Shown here piece after piece: positions 8,636-18,854 of a DNA stretch of 64,000 nucleotides. Source of the stretch: JAHOYW01 sp963664605 (GTDB lineage: Bacteria; Verrucomicrobiota; Lentisphaeria; Victivallales; Victivallaceae); contig OY761536.1 of assembly GCA_963664605.1 (NCBI GenBank), positions 1,984,001 through 2,048,000 of the forward strand, given 5' to 3'. Every line of letters starts with the position of its first letter. Positions within the stretch are counted from its first letter, which is position 1. The notes beneath the pieces were generated by a model. That model searched no databases. It saw only the letters and a list, made by a program, of their open reading frames with translations, and had not been told where the DNA came from. The position numbers and the translations under genes were made by a program.

Positions 8636-10699
8636 TCAATATTCCTCTTGATTAACATTTACGTGAAGGTGCAACAGGTATGCTATATATGCGGTGAAGC
8701 CATGGTTGCAGCTGGTTCTTTCGTCATATTTTTCCCACAACGTCCCCGTGCGGACAGCCATGGGATAGAAGGTTTTACGGATTTCCTTGAGAAGCTGGTC
8801 AATATGACCATAGTTTGAAAGCAACTCCATACGCAGACATTCGCCAAAGAGAACATTACGGTCATGCAGTTCAGGTTGAGGATCCTCATTGATTTCCAAT
8901 AGTATTTGCCAAAGTTCTGCATGTGTTTCTGGCGTAACTATTTCAGCTTTGAAGGCTAGGTATTGACAAATTTCTGTATAATTAGATGTCGGAACCAATT
9001 TCCCATCTTTCCGTAGAAGATTGTCCATAAAAAAGCGTCCGTTAAAAGATGTTTCGTATATTGTTTTCGCTAAATTATCCGCTTCGTGCGAAAAGGCATT
9101 GATGTTGTATAATCTCCCAGCAGCTCTTAAGGCTTGGAGGTAGAGTAGATTAGCTGGAATATTAACATCTTGAACAAAATTTTTGGCTTCCGACCATTCA
9201 ATAAATACCCAACCTTCAAGGTTCTCCAAAAGGCCAAATTCATTTTTAAAATATTGAAAGTACTCAAAGATTTTTAATACTCTTGGTTTGAGCTTCTTTA
9301 TAATTTCAATACTGCCGTCGCGCTGTGCGTATTCCTCTAACTGCATGACAAACCAGAAGCAAAAAGTGGGAATAAATCGTCCTGTAGGGTGTTCTGCCGG
9401 ATAACACATAGGCAATGTACCGGGCGGAATGTCAGAAAAATTTTTAGGTAATGCATAATTTTCAAATTGATTGGTTTCGATTTGAATGTTACCCATTAAG
9501 CATGCGGCGGCTTTTGCTGTGTAGTAAGTGTCTCCTATCCAACCCGCACGTTCCCGCCCCGGGCAGTCCATGAATAGGTCCAGGGCGTTTTGCCGTAAAG
9601 ATTGTCTGCCTGCTTCAAAAATGAGATTGAGTTCATCGTCTTTGGAGTCAAGATGAAGTCCATCCGTATTAGGATTTGCGAATTCCCGTAAATAGAGGTC
9701 ATTCAAGGTACAAGTACCGTTCAGCACAATAACTTTCAAGTATTTCATAGCATACGGCTCGATGGTTTCAAACGTGTAATTACCTTTACAGGTCAACTTG
9801 CACGCCACTGTGTTTAAGGCATCTTGACGCATGAACAAAACATCATCATCAATCATGATTTCATCATATACGAGCAAAATACGTGTCGGAGTCAAACATG
9901 TGATTGAAAAACCGATAAATCCGCATAAATTCTGACCAAAATTAAAAATTTTAAAAGTATTTTTTTGTATATGAATTGTTTTTTGGGGAAAGTTTATTTT
10001 GTGTTCAATCGTCCTGTTTATTGTTTTTATACACTTCATTTCGTCTAGGAGTGTAAGTGGTTCTGCAGGCTGTGTTTTTTCAACCTTTCCTTCGAAAATT
10101 ACCGTTTTGGGTCTCACTTTATTGAATTTTGGGTACGATAAAGCTCTTTTAAGCAGTTTTTTTGTTTCAAAAGATGCACATTTGACTGAATTTGTAATAC
10201 CTGTTTTATGCCATTGATTATAGTCAGGTTTTAAATTGTATATTTCACAAAATGTTCGTTGTTTGGTGTAACGATCACATACTTGTTTACGCTGTGGTAG
10301 AATTGTTGCTGTGAAACAGACATTTTTATCGTTGGTAAATGCCAGAACTTTTCCATTGGAGTCAGTAACTTCCGCCTGCAAAAAAGATGGCTGGTCCAAG
10401 TATGCATAGCTGGGAGTATTGTAACCCGCTACTTCAATCGCGATATGATTGATGCCTGCATCAGCAGTCAAATCCCATTCATCAACACGATAATAACTAT
10501 GAGCCGCGCGTGCTGGGCCGTGACCAACGAAAGCGCCGCTATAAAACAAACGATAGATTGTCGCCGCTGCTATTCTGATTCGAACTTTACAAATAGCTTT
10601 CAATTTAAATGAACAATGAAAGCCTACTAGCAGATTAATATCTTTTTCTCGTTTTACCGGCCAGATTGGCTGCGCAGATGTAAAAAATGGTTTATTCAT
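8636..10699 (-). CDS. GH78-like alpha-L-rhamnosidase
   Basis: About 687 aa from the ATG at 10699 (MNKPFFTSAQPIWPV). A longer frame from a TTG at 10765 would overlap the upstream gene and is less likely. The N-terminal part has beta-sandwich domains. The (alpha/alpha)6 barrel carries MDCPGRERAGWIGDTYYTAKAA, the characteristic GH78 acid-residue block, and further on WVFIEWSEAKN. The family hydrolyses terminal alpha-L-rhamnose from pectic or other polysaccharides and glycosides. No signal peptide is evident, so the enzyme is probably cytoplasmic. It is the second gene of the leftward operon, 40 bp after the TIM-barrel gene. Confidence 0.85.
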   Translation of the reverse strand: MNKPFFTSAQPIWPVKREKDINLLVGFHCSFKLKAICKVRIRIAAATIYRLFYSGAFVGHGPARAAHSYYRVDEWDLTADAGINHIAIEVAGYNTPSYAYLDQPSFLQAEVTDSNGKVLAFTNDKNVCFTATILPQRKQVCDRYTKQRTFCEIYNLKPDYNQWHKTGITNSVKCASFETKKLLKRALSYPKFNKVRPKTVIFEGKVEKTQPAEPLTLLDEMKCIKTINRTIEHKINFPQKTIHIQKNTFKIFNFGQNLCGFIGFSITCLTPTRILLVYDEIMIDDDVLFMRQDALNTVACKLTCKGNYTFETIEPYAMKYLKVIVLNGTCTLNDLYLREFANPNTDGLHLDSKDDELNLIFEAGRQSLRQNALDLFMDCPGRERAGWIGDTYYTAKAAACLMGNIQIETNQFENYALPKNFSDIPPGTLPMCYPAEHPTGRFIPTFCFWFVMQLEEYAQRDGSIEIIKKLKPRVLKIFEYFQYFKNEFGLLENLEGWVFIEWSEAKNFVQDVNIPANLLYLQALRAAGRLYNINAFSHEADNLAKTIYETSFNGRFFMDNLLRKDGKLVPTSNYTEICQYLAFKAEIVTPETHAELWQILLEINEDPQPELHDRNVLFGECLRMELLSNYGHIDQLLKEIRKTFYPMAVRTGTLWEKYDERTSCNHGFTAYIAYLLHLHVNVNQEEY

Positions 10700-10739
10700 G
10701 ATTAAAATGTCTTCTGATATTTTAATTTGCACGTATATT

Positions 10740-12923
10740 TTAAGTATTACAAAAATTCTTTGCAAACAGTTTTCTTAAATCGGGTTGAAGCATGGTGATT
10801 CCTCCATCCGGATTTCCACGAACAACAGCGGCGCACTCGTAGAATTGAAACCCGTCTAAACATGCCTCACGAGCGAGAGCAATACGATTGGCGCACGCCT
10901 CCAGCCCATTCCTGCCATCTAAAAACAGGTCATTGGCGTAAGGGCAGAAGACAACAGGGATTCCCAACTTTTTAGTCATCGTCATGACTTCCTTTGCAAA
11001 TGGTGTGCCCGGCCATACTTCTTTGAGTGTAACGACATCCGCCAATCCCTCATTTAACCATGTTTTCCAATCCCAATGAATGTTCATTGCTGCCATATTT
11101 GCCACAGGGGCGTTCATGGTCGTACTGATATGCAAGCCTAATTTTTTGCCATTTCGTGAGACTAATTCTTTCGCTTCACGGTAAAATTGCGTATAGGCCT
11201 CCCCGCGCAGTTTACGCCAGAGTTCATGATCGAAGTCATTTGTCGTATTCAAATCAACTCCGTATCTTTTCCGGTATTCATCCACGACTGGCTGTTCAAA
11301 TCCATATTCGTCCCATGTGAGTGGAGAGTGGTGATTGCGTACCCTCAATTCAACTCCATCAGCGCCTGCGTTAAGGATATCCTCTACCCATGATAACCAC
11401 CACTTTCGTGTTTCCGGGAAAGATGGCGAAAGCACAGCAAAAGCTCCCGGTTCTTTTCCTTTGGCTATAGCGATAAAACCTTGTTTCCCATCCAAGTAAA
11501 AATTATCTTTGATCATATTGAAACCCGGAACTACGGCACTGGAAACCCCTGGACATAAATCGAATTCCACACCTACTTTCCTGAAGTCATTTTGACCAGC
11601 AGGTTGAGCCCGTCTAGCGGTAATTCCCAATGTAATTCTTCTTAACTCGCCGCTATCTCCAAAAACATGGATTATATCAACAAGTTTGTTGCCGAAAGAA
11701 TTATTGGTTTTGTTGACCTTTATAGCAAAAAACTTCTTATTAATATTGAGTTCAGTAAGGCGCATTACCCGTGCCCTGACAATTTTCCCAGATGCCCTGC
11801 CTCCTGATGAATCATGTATCCATTGTTCATGATTTTCCACTGATTCCATACGCTTAATCGGCCCATCATAAAGGCAGTATTCGGCATTATCATTACTGAC
11901 ATAGAGTTCCAGGTCTTCTACTGTAAAATCGGCAGCCATATCATCTTCTTTGATAAGTTCAATTCTGACTATTTTTTCATCCTTATCAACACTGTAATCC
12001 TTCTGTCTTCTGCAGGTGATTAATTCCCGGTGTTTTGCCGGAAAATCCGCAATCCAGCCATGAGGACCGCTAATCGTATTTAATTTACATAATCGTTCCA
12101 CCTTTTCAGAAGCCGGCTTCATGGAATATTGCAATCCCATGTCAAATGGTTTTATCAATCCGTAAAGCTCTATCCCTCTTTTATGCGCCGCTTTCACGGC
12201 AGTCGCGAAAATATCGCCAACATTTTCAAAAGTTTTTCTGGCATTTTCACAAACAGGAGACAGACAACCCGACCACCAGCCATTTTTCTGTCCTCCGTAA
12301 TAAATCCAATGACATCGTTTAAGTCCCCAGCTTTTAAATTCGTCAAACATTTTATCAATCATGGCATTAGTAAATGGAGCATGGATCAGATCGTCATAGA
12401 AATCAACATTGACTTCCAGGTGGCAATCTTTCTTGCCATTTCCGGCAGTTCGTGAGAAAATCTCGATATTATCCTGGAAATTATGGATCAAACATTCATC
12501 GAAAAATCCGATGGAATATAAATTTGACGGAAGCGTTATTACGGGTTTGTGCATTGACAGTATTTCGTCATCATCAATACTCGTGGCAATTTTATTTGAG
12601 TAAAAAAATAGCTTCAGATTGAGAAAATCACGCCCTTCGGGGATTATCAATGACGATGTCTTAAGCTTAAACCTTCCATAAGACATTATCACCTGTTTCC
12701 TAATGAAATCAATTATAATCTCATAGGTGCCATCTGAAATCCAGAACATGCCCTTTGGAGCGAGATGGAGCTCAACATTATAGTACTCCGGCAACTCTCC
12801 TGTCAATTTCATTTTAGCGAGCATTATCTGACCACTGTTCAATCCATCATCAGAGAAATAGTGATTGGCTGTTTCTAACAACCAATTTGTTGGCAGATAT
12901 CCTTTTCGGAAATCAAAAAACAT
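10740..12923 (-). CDS. TIM-barrel glycoside-hydrolase-like protein of unknown specificity
   Basis: A 727-aa protein without a signal peptide. Residues 1-180 look like a beta-rich N-terminal domain. From about residue 180 there is a probable (beta/alpha)8 barrel, including SWGLKRCHWIYYGG, GIELYGLIKPFD, GADGVELRVRNHHSPL and KKLGLHISTTMN. An F5/8-type-looking insert (about 320-420, VRIELIKEDDMAADF onward) interrupts the barrel. The fold resembles the GHL/family-10-like glycosidases abundant in Lentisphaerae, but I cannot assign a CAZy family. As the first gene of an operon with GH78, M14 and ceramidase-like enzymes it probably acts on the same rhamnose-containing substrate. Confidence 0.6.
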   Translation of the reverse strand: MFFDFRKGYLPTNWLLETANHYFSDDGLNSGQIMLAKMKLTGELPEYYNVELHLAPKGMFWISDGTYEIIIDFIRKQVIMSYGRFKLKTSSLIIPEGRDFLNLKLFFYSNKIATSIDDDEILSMHKPVITLPSNLYSIGFFDECLIHNFQDNIEIFSRTAGNGKKDCHLEVNVDFYDDLIHAPFTNAMIDKMFDEFKSWGLKRCHWIYYGGQKNGWWSGCLSPVCENARKTFENVGDIFATAVKAAHKRGIELYGLIKPFDMGLQYSMKPASEKVERLCKLNTISGPHGWIADFPAKHRELITCRRQKDYSVDKDEKIVRIELIKEDDMAADFTVEDLELYVSNDNAEYCLYDGPIKRMESVENHEQWIHDSSGGRASGKIVRARVMRLTELNINKKFFAIKVNKTNNSFGNKLVDIIHVFGDSGELRRITLGITARRAQPAGQNDFRKVGVEFDLCPGVSSAVVPGFNMIKDNFYLDGKQGFIAIAKGKEPGAFAVLSPSFPETRKWWLSWVEDILNAGADGVELRVRNHHSPLTWDEYGFEQPVVDEYRKRYGVDLNTTNDFDHELWRKLRGEAYTQFYREAKELVSRNGKKLGLHISTTMNAPVANMAAMNIHWDWKTWLNEGLADVVTLKEVWPGTPFAKEVMTMTKKLGIPVVFCPYANDLFLDGRNGLEACANRIALAREACLDGFQFYECAAVVRGNPDGGITMLQPDLRKLFAKNFCNT

Positions 12924-13151
12924 AAATTTACCTTTTAAATTTTCTTTTAGTCTTATTTATTTCTGTAAAAATTCATTATATTAAAATATTTGGAAAATGG
13001 GCTTGCTTCATTCTTCTGTCCTTTTTAGGTTTAAATCCTCAGAAAGCACTCAAATGAACCTTTATTGCTTTTGCAAATCTTCTCGTAGCTTATAAGTTAT
13101 GGAGATACTTAGTAACCATTTTCTTAAATCCGCGCGACAAAAACGTTTTCT

Positions 13152-13817
13152 TTAGTAGATGGTTCCGCCATTATACCATTTAGAGTCCTGAATTACCCAT
13201 CCTTCCAAAACATACTTGCCTTTCTTGCCGGTTCTTGCATGACCATCGCCGAAAAGAGCATTCGTCAGTCCTCTATGACGATAATGAATATATTTAGCTT
13301 GGGCGCCAGGATTAATAAAGGTAATATTGCTTTTAGACTGAAACATAGATAATTCCAATTCGTTTGCGTTATGTTGGTCTGCCATCAATAACATTAATGC
13401 TGGAGATTCCATTTGGGAAAGATGAGCAGTTTTACAGTAGTTATACTGGGCAATGTATTGATTATACCCGTATCCTCTACTAACATATGGCTTAACTGTG
13501 GGGGCTACAACTCCGGAAGGACAGTGGAATATGCTGTAATCACCTCTGGTGAAGCGGTCAGTATAATCATAATTCACATATCCCATAAGCAGAAAATCGT
13601 ATAACTTCCCAGATATTTGACTAACTGGCAAACATTCACTATTGTCTTGAGCATACATCTGATTCGCCAGTCCTAACTGTTTTAATTGAGATAAACAGGT
13701 AGATTTTTTGGCAGCATCTCTAGCTTTACTTAAAGCTGGTAGTAACATACTGGCGAGTATTGCAATAATACTAATCACAACGAGGAGTTCGATGAGTGTG
13801 AATTTCTTCTTTTTCAT
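13152..13817 (-). CDS. H-X9-DG type pseudopilin (prepilin-type N-terminal domain)
   Basis: A 221-aa protein. The leader MKKKKFTLIELLVVISIIAIL is a class III (type IV pilin/pseudopilin) signal, cleaved before Phe 6 by a prepilin peptidase; the Glu at +5 and the hydrophobic helix are conserved. The C-terminus carries LFGDGHARTGKKG, the DGHA signature of the pseudopilin-like family expanded in Planctomycetes and Lentisphaerae. It is inserted in the inner membrane and is thought to belong to a type II-secretion-like apparatus, though the function of the family is unproven. It lies about 100 bp downstream of a very large LamG protein on the same strand. The equivalent pair is repeated at 41467-44750. 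The Shine-Dalgarno is AAAGGAAA. Confidence 0.9.
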   Translation of the reverse strand: MKKKKFTLIELLVVISIIAILASMLLPALSKARDAAKKSTCLSQLKQLGLANQMYAQDNSECLPVSQISGKLYDFLLMGYVNYDYTDRFTRGDYSIFHCPSGVVAPTVKPYVSRGYGYNQYIAQYNYCKTAHLSQMESPALMLLMADQHNANELELSMFQSKSNITFINPGAQAKYIHYRHRGLTNALFGDGHARTGKKGKYVLEGWVIQDSKWYNGGTIY

Positions 13818-13918
13818 GACATTTTTCCTTTTATTAAATTTATTATTGTTTTAAAGATAATTTAAAAATTCTTTTAATTTTTACAAATATTTCATTCTTG
13901 ACTCGGGCGCTATTATGA

Positions 13919-16900
13919 TTAATTAACAGTAAATGTTGTTGCGGTAGATCCCTCTTCCACCTGTATCGCATCAACCCAAACAGTACTATTGTCATCAATA
14001 AGTTTTACGGAGAAGTTATTTTCGGCTCCCCAATTTGCCGGAACATTTATCGTCAGAGAATAACGTGCCCATGACGTACTTAAAGTCACTGTTGTATTTC
14101 CCAGAAGAGAACTTAGCTTAACTTGACGTCCACTTTGATCAGCTTTCATATATACCGAAAAGGTATAATCTTTGCCGTTTGTGTCAGTATGTGATGGCGT
14201 AAGGCGGAAATAAACCCCATTAAGTTGGTTGTTCCTGTTAATTTTAAGACATTTACTGCCGGGATTTCCATCACCATCTGAATCTCCTCCATCATTGTCT
14301 ATTTCATCACAAAGTTCGGATAAGTCAGGAGTATCTACCAGCCCCCATCCTTGATTTTGCGTATTTATTCTTGGTGTCGCATCCCATGGCTTACAGTAAT
14401 CTGGCCAGTTAGTGATTGTATTGTCTTCCAAACTCGGATTCTGCATGATATTAGTCATGCCAGGACGTCCAGAGTAAGGATATGGGGCGCTTTCCGGATT
14501 GGAATTCGTGCCTGGTGTTATATCCACATCAATTGTAATTGGATCTGTTGAACTACTAACAAAAGTATAAGCTCGTGTTGCTAATGGAAGAAGCGTATCA
14601 CTGAATTTGCCGTTAGTTACGGTATATGTGTTAGTATCAAACATGCGACTGATAGTACCACTGCTGCCCAATAAAGAAATGGCATAATCCACATCTACAG
14701 AGTAGTTTTGGGTGTTGACCGCCAGTAACACATAATCATAACTTGCTCCGGCAGGGGCTTTCCGTAGAGAAACCTGAACATCAACGAACTTATTGTTAAT
14801 CGGGTCGCAAATTCCGCTCGAGTAAGTAATGCTTTGAACCAGATCAGGAGTCAACATGGACGGAGCCAACATGGTCAGTTCACTGGCCAAATCATCCAGA
14901 GTATTCCATGAGTCATTATGATATATGGGATAACGGAAATAAAATACCCCTTTTGCTCCACCAATTAACGCTAGATAAGTCTGACAATACTGTTCTTCCG
15001 GCGTGATGACTCGTTTGTAACTATCGCTGGAAAATTCCCCCATCAAAAGTGCCCAGAAAACTTTACGATGCTTTTTGGCGAGGGCACTATAAAGGTTAAT
15101 ACTTTTGCTTACCACATCTACCGAACTGGAAAGGTCCCCGCTAACCCGTGGTGGATGAAAGTAAGTGCCTCTTATCAGCACATCCCACCAGGACGTATAG
15201 TCAATATCTCCTAATTTAGATTCAGTAACGCTGGCAATAGTCGGATGATATCCGTCTTCATTATTTGTACGAGTATAAAGATCCTGACCAGCTTCTATTT
15301 GAGTAAAGTAAGGCTCATCAAAAGTATAATATCCGATAAGGTTTGTTTCCTGTTTGGCATAACCAACTGCCTGAATCATTCGGGAGCTCTGATCTACGCT
15401 AAAAGGAGATAATCCTTTATACGCATTCCAAAAATTTTCTTCAGTAGTGTATTTAACGTCAGAATTACTCAAATTTATTGTCGAATAAACTGACATCCAG
15501 TCTATTACGGACAATCCATAGGTATCGGCATTTTCCAGGTAAGTACCAGCATCAGATGGTGTTACTCCGTAAACGGGATACCAGCGAATTATATTGTTAA
15601 ATCCGGCATCGGCAACTTCCTGAAAAACGGCGGTTTCACTAGAAGTAACATCATACATGTAAAGACTGATTGGGAAAAAGGCATCACCATCACGTAGCAA
15701 AATGCCGTTTTTAAGATCAGTTTTCACTTCGCACCCAGCATTAGCTGTCAATTTAATCACTTCCACATCACGGTGGAAAACTATTTCACCTGTGGAGCGT
15801 TGCAATTCAACACTTATCGTATTTTCCCCGGTTGATAGTGAAGCGGTACTAAAAGTCAGGTCGGTAGCATTCGTTGGAGAACTGTTGGTCGCTAGCGTTG
15901 TTCCCTGCGAGTTTTTAACAACCAGACTACTATTGTTTAAACCATCCGAGACTGGGATATCCAGCGTACAAACCGCGATGCCGTCTTCCGTAGTATAATA
16001 ACTATGCCCAGAATAAGCATTCAAAAGATATTCTCTCTCAATTGTCTCCTGCTCCAGTACCATACTGTAAAGTTTAACTTTGTCAATATCACCGTTATAG
16101 TCAGAGAAGTATCCAGACCCGATTATGACCGCACTGGTCGTTGTCGCCGGAGGAGAATAAGCGGGGTCATCTGGATACGTCACAGTGTTTTTCAGAACGC
16201 AGTCGAGATAACCTTTAATTTCACGGGTAGCCATGTTGCGCGTCACCACGATATACTGCCAGTGATTGTTGACGATACTGTTGGAAGGAATAACCGTAGC
16301 CTCAAAATATTGACCGGAACTTTGTGATTTACCCTGTCTGAGCTTAACCGCGCCGTCTTGTCCCAAAATTAGCGAAAATTCGCCACCAAAGTCCTTATCG
16401 ACCAGACTACACTGCTTGACACCAACAGTAGTGGGCTTGATCCACAGCGAAATAGTCAAGTCGTCGGTAATCTGCAGGCTTGAGCTATTATTGATTGAAA
16501 GGTAGTCGCCACTGTTGTTAAAACAAAGCGATTTTTCAAAATATCCATTACTGTTGAGAACGCCTTTGACCCATGGTAATGCTGCCATATTCACAAACGT
16601 GGCATCGTTACCATTCCCGGAATTGTCAAAAACGTTAGTTCCTGTCGCTTCGTTCATTTCCCACCGCCCGCACAAACCAGAAGAGTCTATAACATCACAA
16701 ACGGCCTCGGCAGTTAAGGGACGGTTAATAATAGACATTTCATCAATCAGACCGTCAAAATAACCCCATGCAGCGCCAATACTAGCAGAGTTCGCGTCTA
16801 AATGGTCAGACCACCAGTCGCCGCTATTGGTGCCGGACAGCATTTTTCTCTCTCCGTTAATATACAGTTTTACTTCTGTGCCATCCTGAGTCCATATGAC

Positions 16901-18043
16901 ATGAAGCCATTCGTCGACATAGTCATACCATAAGTCATCCAGGTCATAGTAGACATATATTTTAAGTTCGTTGTTGTCTTCAATGACTAAATCCAGCCGT
17001 CCGTTTGCATTCACGGCGGTACGTATAAAATCAGTAGTATATCCTTCAAACAAATGAAAAATACCCCCAAGATGTACGGAATCAACTTTCATCCAGAATT
17101 CAATTGATCCGGTGGAAGAAGTTAGTCCTGAGGGATTGCTTATCGTAGCCTGATCATCGCTTCCATCGAACTCCAAAGCAGAGCCGATTTTGCCGTTTGT
17201 CCAAGACGGCCCGTTAAGAGTAACGGTATGACCACTCCCTGAAAAATCAGCAACAGTCGAGCCAGTTCCTTCGTTAAAATGCCAGCCGGCGGCAGTGTAT
17301 TTACCCAAAGCATTGTTGGCGATAGCCGATTCAGAGAGAGCATTGTCATAAATCCGAATTTCATCAAGTGTGCCATCAAAATAACCCCATGCCGCGCCAA
17401 TACTAGCAGAGTTCGCATTTAAATGCTCAGACCACCAGTCGCCACTATTAGTGCCGGATAATACTTTTCTCTCCCCATTAATATATAGTTTTACTTCCGT
17501 ACCATCCTGGACCCATACGATATGAAGCCATTTACCAACATATTTATACGCACCATACAAGTTATCCAGGTCATAGTAGACATATATTTTGGTTTCGTTG
17601 TTGTCTTCAATGACTAAATCCAGCCGTCCGTTTGTATTAACAGCGGTACGTATAAAATCAGTAGTATATCCTTCAAACAAATGAAAAATACCCCCAAGAT
17701 GTACGGAATCAACTTTCATCCAGAATTCAATTGATCCGGTGGAAGAAGTTAGCCCTGAGGGATTGCTTATAGTAGCCTGATCATCGCTTCCATCGAACTC
17801 CAAAGCAGAGCCGATTTTGCCGTCTACCCAAGAGCCTCCGGCAAGAGTAACGGTATGACCATTACCGGAAGCATCAGCGACCGTTGATCCAGTTCCTTCT
17901 TCAAAATACCAGCTACTCACCAGTCCGGCTTGAATACTTCCTAAGCTTAACATAAAACAGAAAAATAAGAGCCTGCACACCATCATTTTTTTTAACGTCC
18001 AAAAAATCACTTTGCTAACATTCTTTTTTGCATTCGTATTCAT
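13919..18043 (-). CDS. secreted multi-LamG / TIM-barrel / CBM protein
   Basis: A 1,374-aa protein. It has an extended signal peptide (20-residue n-region, hydrophobic core around LLFFCFMLSLG, probable cleavage after IQA). Three concanavalin-A-like LamG modules follow at about residues 43-243, 252-450 and 455-660. The first two are nearly identical, while the third is diverged. An Ig-like linker precedes a TIM-barrel domain (about 774-1120) with the motif YTFDEPYF, and a CBM4_9-like sandwich forms the C-terminus (about 1200-1374). The DEP motif is shared with the barrels of the genes at 42195 and 44811. It is probably a cell-surface or extracellular glycan-active protein; no CAZy family can be named. 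The gene follows a truncated tandem copy of its own 5' end. The RBS is AAAGAGG. Confidence 0.75.
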   Translation of the reverse strand: MNTNAKKNVSKVIFWTLKKMMVCRLLFFCFMLSLGSIQAGLVSSWYFEEGTGSTVADASGNGHTVTLAGGSWVDGKIGSALEFDGSDDQATISNPSGLTSSTGSIEFWMKVDSVHLGGIFHLFEGYTTDFIRTAVNTNGRLDLVIEDNNETKIYVYYDLDNLYGAYKYVGKWLHIVWVQDGTEVKLYINGERKVLSGTNSGDWWSEHLNANSASIGAAWGYFDGTLDEIRIYDNALSESAIANNALGKYTAAGWHFNEGTGSTVADFSGSGHTVTLNGPSWTNGKIGSALEFDGSDDQATISNPSGLTSSTGSIEFWMKVDSVHLGGIFHLFEGYTTDFIRTAVNANGRLDLVIEDNNELKIYVYYDLDDLWYDYVDEWLHVIWTQDGTEVKLYINGERKMLSGTNSGDWWSDHLDANSASIGAAWGYFDGLIDEMSIINRPLTAEAVCDVIDSSGLCGRWEMNEATGTNVFDNSGNGNDATFVNMAALPWVKGVLNSNGYFEKSLCFNNSGDYLSINNSSSLQITDDLTISLWIKPTTVGVKQCSLVDKDFGGEFSLILGQDGAVKLRQGKSQSSGQYFEATVIPSNSIVNNHWQYIVVTRNMATREIKGYLDCVLKNTVTYPDDPAYSPPATTTSAVIIGSGYFSDYNGDIDKVKLYSMVLEQETIEREYLLNAYSGHSYYTTEDGIAVCTLDIPVSDGLNNSSLVVKNSQGTTLATNSSPTNATDLTFSTASLSTGENTISVELQRSTGEIVFHRDVEVIKLTANAGCEVKTDLKNGILLRDGDAFFPISLYMYDVTSSETAVFQEVADAGFNNIIRWYPVYGVTPSDAGTYLENADTYGLSVIDWMSVYSTINLSNSDVKYTTEENFWNAYKGLSPFSVDQSSRMIQAVGYAKQETNLIGYYTFDEPYFTQIEAGQDLYTRTNNEDGYHPTIASVTESKLGDIDYTSWWDVLIRGTYFHPPRVSGDLSSSVDVVSKSINLYSALAKKHRKVFWALLMGEFSSDSYKRVITPEEQYCQTYLALIGGAKGVFYFRYPIYHNDSWNTLDDLASELTMLAPSMLTPDLVQSITYSSGICDPINNKFVDVQVSLRKAPAGASYDYVLLAVNTQNYSVDVDYAISLLGSSGTISRMFDTNTYTVTNGKFSDTLLPLATRAYTFVSSSTDPITIDVDITPGTNSNPESAPYPYSGRPGMTNIMQNPSLEDNTITNWPDYCKPWDATPRINTQNQGWGLVDTPDLSELCDEIDNDGGDSDGDGNPGSKCLKINRNNQLNGVYFRLTPSHTDTNGKDYTFSVYMKADQSGRQVKLSSLLGNTTVTLSTSWARYSLTINVPANWGAENNFSVKLIDDNSTVWVDAIQVEEGSTATTFTVN

Positions 18044-18079
18044 ACTAAGCCTCTTTTCTTTATGTTTATGCTCACATTA

Positions 18080-18826
18080 TTATTTACCCAAAGTATTGTT
18101 GGTGATAGCTGATTCGGGGAGGGCATTGTCATAAATCCGAATTTCATCAAGTATGCCATCAAAACAACCCCATGCAGTACCGATACTAGCCTTTTTCGCG
18201 TTTAAATGCTTAGACCACCAGTCGCCACTATTAGTGCCGGATAATTTTTTTCTCTCTCCATTAATATATAGTTTTACTTCCGTACCGTCCTGGACCCATA
18301 CGACATGAAGCCATTTACCAACATATTTATACTTACCGTATAAGTTATCCAGGTCATAATAGACATATATTTTAACAGCATTATTATCTTCAACGATTAA
18401 ATCCAACCGTCCGTTTGAATTCACGGCGGTGCGTATATAATCAGTAGTATATTTTTCATATAAATGAAAAATACCCCCCATATGTGCAGAATCAGCTTTC
18501 ATCCAGAATTCAATTGATCCGGTAGAAGAAGTTAGTTCAGATGGATTGTTTATCGTAGAAGAATCATCGTTTCCGTCAAATTCCAAGGCATAGCCAATTT
18601 TGCCGTTTACCCAGGAGGTTCCGGTAAGAGTAATAGTATGACCATTGTCAGAAACATCAGCGGCTGTTGAGCCAGTTCCTTCTTCAAAAGACCAGCTACT
18701 CACCAGCCCGGCTTGAATGTTTCCGAAGCTTAACATTAAACAGAAAAATAAGAGTCTACACACCATCATTTTTTTTAACGCCCAAAAAATCACTTGGTCA
18801 ACGTTCTTTTTTGTATTTGTGTTCAT
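18080..18826 (-). CDS. single-LamG secreted protein, truncated tandem paralogue
   Basis: A 248-aa protein. Its leader (MNTNTKKNV, then LKKMMVCRLLFFC) and single LamG module align almost residue for residue with residues 1-246 of the downstream 1,374-aa protein. The frame closes exactly where the large protein enters LamG module 2: GGTAAATAC there is GGTAAATAA here, so one base creates the stop. It is therefore a tandem duplication of the 5' end of the large gene, now independent. A strong AAGGAGG ribosome-binding site suggests it is still expressed. It could act as a free carbohydrate-binding module or be a relic; differences are scattered, so the copy is not brand-new. Confidence 0.8.
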   Translation of the reverse strand: MNTNTKKNVDQVIFWALKKMMVCRLLFFCLMLSFGNIQAGLVSSWSFEEGTGSTAADVSDNGHTITLTGTSWVNGKIGYALEFDGNDDSSTINNPSELTSSTGSIEFWMKADSAHMGGIFHLYEKYTTDYIRTAVNSNGRLDLIVEDNNAVKIYVYYDLDNLYGKYKYVGKWLHVVWVQDGTEVKLYINGERKKLSGTNSGDWWSKHLNAKKASIGTAWGCFDGILDEIRIYDNALPESAITNNTLGK

Positions 18827-18854
18827 GCTTAACCTCCTTTTGCTTATACAATTA

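Larger units (their letters stand above)
13919..18826 (-). repeat. LamG-module tandem duplications
   Basis: Three closely similar LamG-coding segments lie at about 16731-17290, 17330-17915 and 18090-18720, all on the minus strand. The first two are near-identical at nucleotide level over long stretches. The third extends the similarity through the signal peptide to the start codon. They are substrates for recombination that could vary the number of LamG modules. Confidence 0.75.

Noticed and set aside
10700..10765. TTG start for the GH78-like gene
   Set aside because: It would overlap the previous gene and adds a non-homologous tail; the ATG at 10699 begins the conserved part.
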